Of a stretch of 64,000 nt of DNA, positions 1 to 10,676 are shown in pieces. Source of the DNA: Guillardia theta CCMP2712 (taxonomy: Eukaryota; Cryptophyceae; Pyrenomonadales; Geminigeraceae); the NCBI RefSeq assembly GCF_000315625.1, contig NW_005434650.1, forward strand, positions 276,005 to 340,004, read 5' to 3'. A program made the translations under genes and the position numbers. Position 1 is the stretch's first letter, and every line of letters starts with the position of its first letter. The notes under the pieces are model-generated. The model made no database searches and had not been told where the DNA came from. It saw only the letters and a list, made by a program, of their open reading frames with translations.

Positions 1-2657
1 AGGAGGAGACGAGAGAGAAGGGGAGGAGGGACGGGGGAGGGAGGGGGGGTCCGTGGCTGTGTTGAGAAGTTTCTGTAGATTCCAAGGAAGAAACTTTGGT
101 AACCCCGAGGAAGGAGAAAACGCTGGAGGCTCGCAGAATCCCAAAGAAAATCATGGAGACGAATCAAGTCAACCTGCCCTTCCTCCTGCTCCTCCTGCTC
201 CTCCTGCTCCTCCTGCTCCTCCTGCTCCTCCTGCTGAAGTAGGTGAAGGAGAGGGCGATAAGGAGGAGCAAGAAGGAGCAGGAGCAGGACACACATCTGC
301 CCGTTTATCTTCACCTGTGCCAGGTAGTTCTCTTTGACGGAGGACGCATTTATCATTAGACTGGCAGATGGAGAAGGAGGAGGCGGAGGAGGAGGAAAAG
401 GAAAGAAATCCTCTTGGTTCTCCTGGTTTCCCTTCAGACGGTCTGAACATTCCGAGCTCCAAGAATTCTCATAGTGATGGAATGGCAGCAGGAAGGGAGC
501 GGAGGAGCCAGCAGCTCAGCGGAAGGAGGAGGAGGAGAAGAAGAAAAAGAGGAGGAGGAGGAGAACGAAGAGGAGCAGAAAGTTGGATCCTCGGACGCTC
601 CTGGTTCCACACCCATCCTGCCTTTCCCTGAGCCGAAGGAGAAGGCCGAGGAGGGGGGAGGTGCTGCTGCTGGGAGGCAGCTGGACACACACAGAAGCGG
701 GAGGTCGGAGACGTCGGCAGGAAGTTTTCGCTCCTCAGCTCGTCTACTCGGTGATGTTCCTTTCCCATGCTCTCCTCTCCTGTCGCTGATGAAGCTACTC
801 CTTCGGAAGGTCCTCGTCGAGAGGAGGAGGAGGAAGAAGAGGAGGAAGAGGAAGAGGAAGATGAAGAGGAAGAAGGAAAAGGAGAAGGTTTTGTCAGATT
901 GTCATCTCGATTCCATGACGATTTCTTGCTGGGTCTTCAGGTCCTATTTCTCAAGGTCCGGCCGGTCATGAGAGTGAAGGAGAAATCGGAGGTCAGCAGG
1001 AGGTAGACAAGAAGAAGAAGAAGAAGATGAAGAAGAAGAAGGTGACAATAATGATCTATTTCTCCTTTCCTCCTCTCCTCCATCTCTGCCTCGTCTGCCT
1101 CTTCCTGCTCAACCTGCTTGCTGCTGCTGCTGCTGCTGCCGCTGTCTCTTGCTCCTCGTCTTCCTTTCTCTCCTCACCATCTTCACAGCCCAAGTCGGCT
1201 GCCAGGGTTCAAGCAGAGCATCTTCGGGCCGAGTGTGTCGATCGATCCATTCAGAAGGCAATGTCCCTCCTCTCCTTCTTCTTCGTACAGGTACTGTTCC
1301 CCCTTTCCCTCCCTTCCACCCCATCTACGAAACTGCCCACTCCCCTCTCCTCCTCCTCCTCCTCCTCCTCCTCCATCTTCCAGTCCCTGTTCTTGGCTTT
1401 CTTCCCTTCCGTTTCTCGCTCTTCTCCTCGCAATTCCGTCCCCGTTCATCCTTACTTGCTCGCTGCTCCTCGTTTCCTGCTCCTGCTCCTCTACTCCACA
1501 TCTCACTCGCTGCTCCAGTCGACCTTGCGGTTCGTAGAAATCTTCAATTGCGTCCGGTGGAATGAAAACTTCAGCACGCTGGTCGCGAACCCTCAGGTCT
1601 ACTTTCTCTCCTCCTCAAGTCGATTCTTGATGGTCAACAGATGTCCTGTGGTAGCCTCGTCCTCTCAACAAGCAGGTCACTCCTTCAAGACACTGCCCTG
1701 CTCCTCCCTTGTTGCCTCTTGCTTCTTCCTACGCTCTTACTCCTCTCCTCCTTCTCTCGTCCTCATTCTTCCTTCCGTCCTCATCCTTTGTTTTCGCTCT
1801 CCCTCCTCCTCATTGCTTCTCTCAGCATCGCCGATACAGCCAACTCCACTCAGCAAGCGGCGGTGAGCGGAGGAGCTAGCGGGAGGCCAACAGAAGGAGT
1901 GAGGCCGCCAGGTGAAGGAAGATCGAGGACTGGGAAGAGGCGAAGTATTCCACAAAGGACAAGACGAGCAGAGTCGAGGACGAGGAGGAGAGGAGATTGG
2001 GAGGGAGAGGGAGAGGGAGAGGGGGAGGGAGAGGGAGAGGGAGAGGGAGAGGGAGAGGGAGAGGAGGGAGGAGGGAGGAGGGAGGAGGGAGGAGGGAGGG
2101 AGAGGGAGAGGGAGAGGGAGAGGGAGAGGGAGAGGGAGGGGGGAGGGAACAGGTGGAGGAGGGGAGAGTCTCACAATTGTCAGGGGCGATCGCGGCGGCT
2201 GTGCTCTTCTATCTCCCTCATCTCTTCATTGTGTGGATCCTCGTCAACAGCTACATTGCCTTCCGCTTGCGCAGGTAGATTAGGGGGGGCGGTGAGGAGG
2301 AGGAGGAGGAGGAGGAGGAGGAAGAAGAAGAGAGGGGAGGAAAGGGGCGAGGGGAGTGGGGGAGGGGAGGAGGTCTGACGGGGGTGGCAGGGGGTCAAGG
2401 TCCGTTGAGGACCTAGGGGAGAGGTTTTCTCGTAAATTCCGGGTGAGAGGAGGGGAGGGAGGTGAACGAGTTGTGATTTGACAACCAGCCGGTCGTGAAG
2501 CCCTTCGAGAGAGGATGGTGGTGGTGGAATGCGGTGGTGACGTTGCGAAAGGTGATGGGATGAGGGAAGAAGAGTCGAGGAGGTCCAGACGAGGAGGCAG
2601 ATCAGGATCGGGATCAGGAGCAGCAGCAGTAGTAGCAACAGGAGGAGGAGCAGGAGG

Positions 2658-2699
<42 letters not shown>

Positions 2700-5521
2700 G
2701 GTAGGAGCGGCGGCAACAGCAGCGGCAGCAGGAGCAGCAGGAGAGTGTTCTGGTTCCGTTCGTTCTGATCGCACTGTGCAGCTCATTCTCACCTTCACTC
2801 TCTTCATCGCATCTCAGCCCTACACGCAGAGTCTGGTGAGTCAGTCTTGATCCTGCACCGTCAGTCCGTCTGATTGACCAGCAGGTGTATTTGATATGCT
2901 GCGCAACCTACAGCCTCCTGGTCATCGCCAACAGGCCTTACAAGCAGGTGGCTGCAACTACTTCCCCCTCTCAGCTCAGCTCAGCTCAGCTCTGCTCTGC
3001 TCTGCTCTGCTCCGCTCTGCTCTGCTATGCTCTGCTCTTCCCTTCTGTCTCTCCCCCTCTCAGCGTCATTATCTTGCAGGAGAGATGTAACATGACGGAC
3101 TCGTGGGGACAAGTGATTCAGCTCCTCTCCCCCCTCAAGTCTGATGACGTCAGCAGCTGCTCAACATCTCCATCCTCCTCATTGGGATGCTGAACCCCCT
3201 GGACATCACTCAGGTCCTCCTCCCCCCCCCTCCTCTCCTGGCTCCTCCTCCTCTCCTGGCTCCTCCCTTGGCTCCTCCTCCTCCCCCTCCTCTTCCAGCT
3301 CTTCCTCCTCTCCTGGCTTCTCTCCTGGTTCCTCCTCCTCCTCCTCCTCCTCTCTCTACTCCTCCTCACTCTTCTTCACACGTCCGTCCCATGTTCCGCT
3401 CTCTCTCCCAACCTTGTCTCATCTATCGCACCTCCTGCCAGGCTGATCACAAGACCTTGTCGCTCCCGTACGATCGTCTCGTCGAGTTGATCAGTATCTC
3501 CATCAGCTCTTCCTCCCTCCTCCTGACGCCCCTGCAGGTGCCGTCGGCTTTCTCCTCGCTTTCTACCTCCTCTCCTCCAACATCAAGGCAGACTTTCTGG
3601 AGCTGCAGGTCCCGCAAGCTTGTTTGTGAAGCTGCAAGTGGTTGAAGAGGAACCAGGTCATGGCCCCTTGGTGGTTCAAACTCCTCGTCCTCCCCCTCCG
3701 CATAGTCCACGGTGAACTTGAGAAGCCCTGCCTGCCTCTCCTCATCTTCATACTTGAGGTTTCGTCTCCAAGACCGTATTCCCCTTGTTCAGGCTCCTTG
3801 GCCTCCTGCTCACACAGCTAGGTCGACCAGACCTTCCTTCCTCTCCTCATCTTCTGACGTCTCCTCTTCCTCTCCTCTTCCTCCTCTGCCTGCCTGCTGC
3901 AGCTTCTCGGATTCTCAAGCTTTTCTCCGCGTCTGCAAAGAAAATGGGGCAAGGACGATCAGTTCCTAAGGTAAAACCTCGTCCTGGTCGTCCTTGTGCT
4001 GGTTGTCCTCGTCCTTGTCCTCGTCCTTTCCTCGTCTCTCCACCCATCATTCTCATTCATCTCTACCCGTCTCTCCCCCAACCCCCCCAATTCTTCTTAT
4101 CCTCATCTCCCGCCTCTCCCGCCTGCTCCTCCTCTGAGTAGCAGCAGGTTCATCCAACTTCTCCCCACCAGGTCGAACGGCCCAAAACGCCGCCGACGCC
4201 TCCTGGCATGGCCTCCTGGACCCGAGACAAGGTGAGGACGAGGCAGGGGCGCAGCTGCAAGACGAAGGGAAGAGAGCACGTGATAGTGGACGAGGAGTGG
4301 AAGAGAAGAGGAGGGACTGAAAGACAAAGGAGGAGGAGGATGGGGAGGGGGAGGAGGAGGATAGAGAGGAGGAGGAAGCGGAGGAAGCGGAGGAAGCGGA
4401 GGAGGGAGGAGGAGGAATGGGAGGAGGGAGGAGGGAGGAGGGAGGAGGGAGGAAGAGGAGCAGGCCCTGAGCAAGAGGAGGAGCAGGACGGCGAGAAAGG
4501 GAGAATGAATTTTTTCGATGTTCACTCGCTGTTTTCAGTTCACCATTCGGCGACGATTGTACGAGCTCGAGCGAACTTTGTATGAGGAGTACCTCTACGA
4601 CCACAAGTCCCCGAAGCTCCCGTGAGTGTTGCAAGGGCAGGCGGGCTGTTGCGGCTGCCGCTGCCTGCTATTGTAGAGCTGGGGAGGAAGCTGACGAGGG
4701 TCTGGATGCCTCAGGGCACTTGAGTCGGAGATTCGCGAAGTGCTCAATGCAAGTCGTGAACTCTTGATACGCGAGCAGGAGCAAGTGAGTCCTGGGAGGG
4801 GCAGAGAGAGGACGATGGAGGGAGTGAAGGAGGGAGGGAGAATGGGGCAGTGAGCGAAGGAGTGAGCGATGGTGGGAGGCAGAAAGGGAATGCGAATGTT
4901 TTCTCGATGACAACAAGCAGGCATTTGACGACAAGTACGACCACGAGACTATCGTAGAGGTGAACGATTTCACCTTCCTTTCCTCAGTTTTATACGTGGG
5001 GGAAGGTGTTAGCCATGGATATCGAGGAGGCGCAAAAAGAACTCCAGGTCGGGGATGGAGCGTCTTGTTTCTCCTCCTCTTGACCCTCCTTGTGGCACAG
5101 GAGAAGTTGCACGAGCTGGCGACGCAGAGGACGAAGAATTCCCTGCTGGAAGCTCAACTGGTGCGGCGCTGTGATGACTGCCAGGGAGATTGACGCACGT
5201 CTTGAAGGCTATCAGCGTCAAGAAGCAAGAAACGCCCCCGAACATCTTGGTAACTTGGAGAGGCTTCGAGCTTGGGAGACTGACACACTTGAAACACCAA
5301 GACGTCCCAAGAGCAGCTGCGAGGGGTCTACAGTCAATCCAAAGAGGAGATCCAGGTAACGACACGACGCCAAGTTCTGCGATGATACTGACTATTGATG
5401 CTCCTGACAGGATCTGGAGGATGACCTTCTGGTGACTTGTTTGAGGAGTTGTGGAGGAGGTGATTCCTGTCTTGACTCGCAGGAATTGGAAATGAAGTTG
5501 ATCGAGCTGGAGAAAGAATAG
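1..5521 (+). CDS. Multi-pass membrane protein, TRP-like (5' partial), coiled-coil tail
   Basis: The 3' part of a heavily split gene; the true start is upstream or unresolved. About 60-1000 reads as acidic, Glu/Ala/Pro-rich disordered protein. From about 1190 to 4000, short exons encode membrane segments, e.g. AIAAAVLFYLPHLFIVWIL (about 2188), LILTFTLFIASQPYTQSL, VYLICCATYSLLVIANRPYK, LLNISILLIGMLNPLDITQ and AVGFLLAFYLLSSNIKADF. Their order and the 'RPY' spacing resemble large protist TRP-like channels; that is an inference. From about 4190 on, exons such as FTIRRRLYELERTLYEEYL, ALESEIREVLNASRELLIR and ELEMKLIELEKE build a cytosolic coiled coil ending at TAG 5519-5521. Introns are about 40-120 nt and often consist of CTCCTG or GGGAGA repeats. 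Strand and membrane nature are fairly sure; the exact protein and family are not. Confidence 0.55.
1983..2147. repeat. (GGGAGA)n/(GGGAGGA)n purine tract
   Basis: A polypurine microsatellite inside an apparent intron of the membrane-protein gene, directly before the exon starting AIAAAVLFY. Related purine or pyrimidine tracts lie at 181-235 (CTCCTG), 2284-2340 (GGA) and 2641-2700 (GGAGCA). Confidence 0.9.
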
Positions 5522-5636
5522 CGAGATGATGACATGAGATTATCAAGAACGCGGCGCCGTTAGGAGGACGGGGAGAAAAGGGCTTCTAAGTGACTCAACA
5601 CTCTGTAGAACACATGTTATTTGTAAAAGTTGAATG

Positions 5637-7224
5637 TTATGATTGAAAATTCGTTATCACCTTGCCTCTCAGGAGTGCATCGTTGTCCATGACACAGATG
5701 TTCCGATCTCGGAACTGCAGGACGTCAAACAGTCTTGAAGGCTTGTCAGGTTGATGCACAAACCTGCTTCACGACGTGGGTTTCCAACAAATTCTGCCAC
5801 AGTTCCAAAAATCGTCCGACCAAGGCTGATGGAGCCTCCAACACCTGAATAGCCTTCAGCTGGAGAATCACAGACAACGGTTGGAAACCTTGGGGTGACA
5901 AGCTTGAAGCTTGGTCGACATGCGATGCAGTACCGTTCCCCGACAAATGTCAAGCAAAAGGAGGTGCCCGAACATCACATGGGAAAACTGAGAGCCTTGA
6001 CAACCCTACCCCCGCCTGAAGGTCAATGACATGTCGAACCGCAGAGGCAATCCACCTCAAGAACTGCCACAATGCCTATTGCAGCGAAACCTCCAGCAGA
6101 ACAATCCTTGAAGCAACCAGCTTTGAACTCCTGCTGTCTAAACTCTTCGAGTCCTTGCTTTCCCTGAGACATGAACGGGAACCGACATAAATTTTCGCTG
6201 CCCTGCGTCTCGACCAGCCGGAGATCGTAGTCAGCAAGGCAGTAGATTCCTTGAGGCATCTGGTGAGACTCTTTGAAATGATCCAACAATTGAGATAGGT
6301 ACTGTTCAGCATCAAAGCATGCCTGCATGACTAGATCAACAGCAATTAATCAACAAACGAAAGTGGAACCTGTACGGTTTTCAAGTCTCGGCAATCGAGA
6401 CTTTCACCATGTACATCTCGCTTCTCAAGACGAACTTCGATCTCATGCTGATCTCCGAAGGACAGGTGGGTCGGAACACCGAAAGCATGTGAGATCGTGA
6501 TGATTCGAATTGAGTCGCCTGTGTTCACTACAAGTGACACAGGCAGTTTCCTATCTGGTCTAAACCCAGGCGCTACAATACATTTCTTGCAGTGTATAGG
6601 AGGAAAGGGAGGCCTGACCAAGAACGTAGTATGGAGAACAATCATGCATTCTTGTGTTGGGCCTGACATGGTTGAATCGTGACCGACTACCAGGGTCACT
6701 GAGAATCTTCGAGAAGCTTGAAGCTCCTGATCGAGCTCATGCTGACTTCCCGATCCAACCACAACAAGTAGAGAGGGTGAGGCATACTCAGCCATCGAGA
6801 TACTCGCTGGCACACAGTCAAAAAGCTCGGTGGCCCCAAAATTGGAACCCTCGGGGCATCGGAACAGGGGTATAGCAGCCGCACACTCTAGCTGGAAGGG
6901 GGGGTTGAAGCGCCAGATCTCTGCTATGTAGCCACAGTCGTTTAACTGAGATTCTTCTCTCCCCTCAACCAACTGCCTCCTGGAGTAGCCAAAGAGATAA
7001 TTGCCATCGATCGAGAAACCCAGGATCACAGACTTAGATGCTGGGTGATCAAGGCCCACTAGGTCGTCTAAACTATATCTCAGGCGATCTTTGCCAGCGA
7101 ACGATTTCCTCGCTCTGGAGGCAAACCAGGAAGACTGCTCTCTTGCCCGCAAGGCAAGCAGCATGTCATCCGGTGACCGCCGTTTTCTCTTGTTGATAGA
7201 TTCTCCTTGCTGAGGATGTTCCAT
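5637..7224 (-). CDS. DCAF15-like WD40-type substrate receptor
   Basis: Probable substrate-receptor subunit for a CUL4-DDB1 ubiquitin ligase. The first long exon (7224 to about 6393) has the start of the DCAF15 N-terminal domain (SVILGFSIDGNYLFGYSRRQ) and, further on, CMIVLHTTFLVRPPFPP, which parallels the 'LHTKYQVVYPFPTFQ' block of animal DCAF15. After a 47-nt intron, an exon with EQYLSQLLDHFKESH and GIYCLADYDLRLVE matches the conserved C-terminal 'SDYDIVILEV' region. The last exon ends NICVMDNDALLRGKVITNFQ before TAA (5639-5637), similar to the family's final helix. ATG at 7224-7222 is the first in-frame AUG. Middle exons (about 5700-6000) are approximate. Assignment comes from remembered family patterns and should be tested by profile search; another DCAF-like WD protein is the alternative. 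Confidence 0.55.
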
Positions 7225-7880
7225 GATTTCACTCAAGCTCTCCTAGTCCCGCTAAGGGAAGTTCCCTCCAGTGCCCTTCAATGCACCCGCATCTTGAGAA
7301 AGCATCCGTCGCGGAGCCTGCGTCACGTGCCCATGAGGTCGCGCTCGCAGACCCACAAACCTGCTGCCATTTCCCGCCATTTCCCATATCAATTCGGACA
7401 ACAAGTTGACCAACAAACTAAAATCCCCTCCAATGTTTCAAATTTTATTGAGTTCTGTTTGAGATTTTCTCCAATATTGGGTCAAGCCCACCTCGGTTTC
7501 AATTGTTTAATCAAATTTCAATTTTCAATATAAAATTTGAAAATTCAAGATATAATTTCAAACTAATGCTTGATGACGACGGCCTCATATTTTTGGGGAT
7601 ATTGTTTCAATCGTCTACAGGACGTTTCAATAGTGACGGAACAAATTACAAATCTACTTCCAAAAAATCCTGACAACATGCACGCTTCGGATCGGACTGT
7701 GAGGACGGCTGGGTACGAGAAGAAGTGAGTGAGTGAGTGAGTGAGTGAGTGAGTGAGTGAGTGAGTGAGTGAGTGAGTGAGTGAGGCAGGCAGGAATCGC
7801 TCCAAGGGCTCATCAACACCATCTTCCAAGTCTGATAGTTAACAGCACCCGTAGCTTGCTCGCTGAAGAAAGTGCTGAGG
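7225..7880. promoter_or_regulatory. Divergent intergenic region with (GTGA)n microsatellite
   Basis: The 656 bp between the divergent DCAF15-like and SDR-like genes presumably hold both promoters. An AT-rich block of repeated AATTTCAA-type words lies at about 7430-7565. A (GTGA)n microsatellite runs from 7725 to 7785, about 100 bp before the downstream ATG. I see no gene. Confidence 0.6.
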
Positions 7881-10364
7881 ATGACGGATCGTTCGACTTC
7901 TCCCCGGGAAGATATGGCGTGGTTTCTGCGAACAGCGGGTGTCCTGACATTGGTGTCTATGGCGATTTATTTTTTGGTGGACTTGGTTTTTACGAGAATG
8001 TTTGATGTGAAGGTTAATTCTATCTACAGCGAGTTTGACAGAGGACTCGAATTAGATTTCCTTGGTATTTTGTCTTCAGTAATTTGTTACCATTCCTTGG
8101 TATTGAAAGACAACAATGAATTGTTCATGTACACGTCAGGCGGGATGTCTTATTCTTGGATGGTCCTAAGAAGCACATCGATTCAGCTCTCCTCACCTTC
8201 AGAGACTCAATTTATGAACAAAGTGATAGAAACCTGCTTTCAGGTGGATGTTGCTCTCTTCGCCATCCTTTTCTGTTGGGCGCTGCGTCAAGCCTTTGTT
8301 ATCTACACCTCCAAGAACCACAAACAGATTGCCGAGCACCATTTGCGTTTGCTTCATATATCTCATTCAGCCTCAGAATGGTTTCTTGCCGTGGTGGTCC
8401 TCTTAGTGCTTGCCTGCTTGCTGGGTAAGGCTCTGCGGCCAAGCTTGCATGTGAGTCGCCAAGACTTGTCAGGCAAGACTGCACTCGTCATCGAAGGATG
8501 TCAGGGCAACGCGTTCCTACACGCTCAAGCGCTGGCATCTTGGAAGGCTGAAGTTGTGATAACTTGCCATGACAAGTCGAAAGGGGATGAGGCCGTGGCA
8601 GCATTGCGGAAGGCAACTAACAGTGGGTCGATTGCATCGTTTCAGGTCGATCTGACTGACATCGAAGATGTCCTTCAGTTCACGGAGAGATGGATCTCTA
8701 GCGACAAGAAGTTGCACATTCTCATTCACGGCAACTTACAGCCTTGCATCTCTAGTGACGGGGCGGACTTTCCGGTCTTGTCTGACCCTCGGGATGCGGA
8801 GTCATTTTTCACCAGGAGTTACCTAGCTTCTCACATAATTGATGAGCGTCTACTTGACGTCTTGGAAAGAAGCAGACCTTCTCGAATCATTCACTTTGTG
8901 GATGATTGCTACAAGAGCGGAGTTTTTAAGGTGGACCTTGATTTGTTCGAATACTTGAAGAATCCGGCGGGAGTTTCTCGTCTTTGGTCCCTAGATGCTT
9001 GCAAAGGTCTTAGAGGAGATTCACACCTGATGGTGATGATGCACAGCTTCAGGCTGGCGAGAAGCTCGAAGAGTAGCGGAGTTGCAACCCTGATCGTCAT
9101 GAATGAGGCGAATTGCGACATCATTTCGAGCTCCCCTTTGGCTGACCTTCTGCACGGGGCCTTTGAAAATGTTGTGAACAACTTCGTCGCAAGTTTTGGG
9201 AAAGTCTGGCTGATGCGAAAGGAGAGAATACAAGCTCAACTGCATGCGAGCGTGTCCCCGCTGCTGCACAACGTGTCAGGTCTGATTTTCACTGCCCAAA
9301 GGGCACCGTTTGAAGGATGCATGCACTGTGCTGATGGGCTCTTTCATCGTTGTCATCAATCAAGATTGCTACGAGTCTTGTGCGGAACTACAAGACCGTT
9401 GGGCGATCAGGCGATGGACATCGATCTGCAGGAAACTCTGCATCAGCACACGGAAGAATGGAAGACAATCATCGGTCAGAGACAAATGGAAGCAAAGAAG
9501 CAAAAAACGAGAGAACTAGAAGAAACCAAGAAGATAGAGCAAGCGAAAGCGAAGATAAGAGAGGAAGAGGAGGCAGCGAGGAGGGCAGCGGAGGAGGCGG
9601 AGGCAGAGCGGAGGGCAGCGGAGGAGGCGGAGGCAGCGCGGAGGGCAGCGGAGGAGGCGGAGGCAGCGAGGAGGGCAGCGGAGGAGGCGGAGGCAGAGCG
9701 GAGGGCAGCGGAGGAGGCGGAGGCAGAGCGGAGGGCAGCGGAGGAGGCGGAGGCAGCGCGGAGGGCAGCGGAGGAGGCGGAGGCAGCGAGGAGGGCAGCG
9801 GAGGAGGCGGAGGCAGAGCGGAGGGCAGCGGAGGAGGCGGAGGCAGCGAGGAGGGCAGCGGAGGAGGCGGAGGCAGAGCGGAGGGCAGCGGAGGAGCAGG
9901 TTCATAGAGCCGAAGATGAGGAGGCATTGCGAAAGGCTAGGGACAAGGCAGCGGGTGGGGGAGAGGAGGACGAGGACGAGTGGCTAGCAGTGGAGGCAGA
10001 GGCAGAGCGGAGGGCAGCAGCAGCTGAGGCAGCGAGGAGGGCGAGGTTGGAGGCAGCGAGGAGGGGAGCTGCTGGAGATGAAGAGGAGGAACGTCGTCGT
10101 ACAGTGGGATCTAGAGACTCGGTGAGGGACACCATGTTGCATCTTTCCAGTCGGCTGTCTGACAAGGTCCCTCGCAGGATTCCGAGCTCTGATTGGCCTG
10201 TTACTGAGCTGAGCTACGTTGCGCTGGGCCCGGCGGGCCGAAGGCTTGAAGTTCACTTGAAAGGGCACAGTCCCGGCCCGGGGCCCCGGCCGGCGTCACG
10301 CAGTGGACACTCGGACTTAACTACTGGATCTGAACTCGTCCGGTCAAAATTCAAATATCAATAA
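7881..10364 (+). CDS. Membrane-anchored SDR-like pseudoenzyme with Glu/Ala/Arg-rich helix
   Basis: A single 827-residue open frame from the first ATG (an earlier in-frame GTG exists). The N-terminal 200 residues hold about three membrane segments, the last being WFLAVVVLLVLACLLGKAL. A short-chain dehydrogenase fold follows (LSGKTALVIEGCQGNAFLHA, DLTDIEDVLQFTERW, LHILIHGN), close in layout to retinol-dehydrogenase-type SDRs. The usual TGxxxGxG turn is EGCQGNA, and the YxxxK active site appears as SHLMVMMHSFRLA without Tyr or Lys, so catalysis is doubtful. A long charged helix of (RRAAEEAEAE/A) decapeptides starts near residue 563. The last 60 residues are Gly/Pro/Arg-rich and overlap a GC-rich patch, so the tail could be noncoding. 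Function unknown. Confidence 0.7.
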   Translation: MTDRSTSPREDMAWFLRTAGVLTLVSMAIYFLVDLVFTRMFDVKVNSIYSEFDRGLELDFLGILSSVICYHSLVLKDNNELFMYTSGGMSYSWMVLRSTSIQLSSPSETQFMNKVIETCFQVDVALFAILFCWALRQAFVIYTSKNHKQIAEHHLRLLHISHSASEWFLAVVVLLVLACLLGKALRPSLHVSRQDLSGKTALVIEGCQGNAFLHAQALASWKAEVVITCHDKSKGDEAVAALRKATNSGSIASFQVDLTDIEDVLQFTERWISSDKKLHILIHGNLQPCISSDGADFPVLSDPRDAESFFTRSYLASHIIDERLLDVLERSRPSRIIHFVDDCYKSGVFKVDLDLFEYLKNPAGVSRLWSLDACKGLRGDSHLMVMMHSFRLARSSKSSGVATLIVMNEANCDIISSSPLADLLHGAFENVVNNFVASFGKVWLMRKERIQAQLHASVSPLLHNVSGLIFTAQRAPFEGCMHCADGLFHRCHQSRLLRVLCGTTRPLGDQAMDIDLQETLHQHTEEWKTIIGQRQMEAKKQKTRELEETKKIEQAKAKIREEEEAARRAAEEAEAERRAAEEAEAARRAAEEAEAARRAAEEAEAERRAAEEAEAERRAAEEAEAARRAAEEAEAARRAAEEAEAERRAAEEAEAARRAAEEAEAERRAAEEQVHRAEDEEALRKARDKAAGGGEEDEDEWLAVEAEAERRAAAAEAARRARLEAARRGAAGDEEEERRRTVGSRDSVRDTMLHLSSRLSDKVPRRIPSSDWPVTELSYVALGPAGRRLEVHLKGHSPGPGPRPASRSGHSDLTTGSELVRSKFKYQ
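9571..9900 (+). repeat. 30-bp coding minisatellite, 11 units
   Basis: Eleven adjacent 30-bp units of the form AGGCAGMGMGGAGGGCAGCG plus GAGGAGGCGG, with variation mainly at positions 7-10 of each unit. Each unit encodes ten residues of the Glu/Ala/Arg helix, so copy-number change would keep the frame. Confidence 0.95.
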
Positions 10365-10676
10365 AGATATTTCAAAGTGGTCTGGGTATCACTGAGGGTC
10401 TGGTAGGAAAGTTTCACCCTATGTTCCACGAAAAAGTTGTAAGCGGGCTGGTACTAATCGACTGGGAAGTCACCGTGTGACTCGCCCTCATAATCTCTAC
10501 AAAGTGTACAAATAAATACTTTATATATTTATTTAAAACTCAAAAATAGTACAGCCGTGTTTAAAATAGTTGTACTCGAGATCTTACTAGTGGCGGCAAG
10601 ACGCGGGCACATGGCAATGGCACATGTCGGCGTGAGGGACTGGAGGAGATGAAGAGCAAGTGAGGGTAAGGAAGAG
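10365..10676. other. Intergenic spacer between two + genes
   Basis: It contains AATAAAGATATT just after the SDR-like stop (possible poly(A) signal), an AT-rich stretch near 10505-10560, and at about 10437-10465 a short string resembling the 3' end of bacterial or organellar LSU rRNA (see findings). I see no gene. Confidence 0.5.

Noticed and set aside
181-235. CRISPR-like or satellite array
   Set aside because: Simple hexamer microsatellites without spacers; the genome is eukaryotic.
9469-9927. Minus-strand and alternate-frame proteins rich in Pro/Leu or Gly/Ser over the SDR-like gene
   Set aside because: Shadow frames of the 30-bp minisatellite; the + frame joins a recognisable domain and flanking coding sequence.
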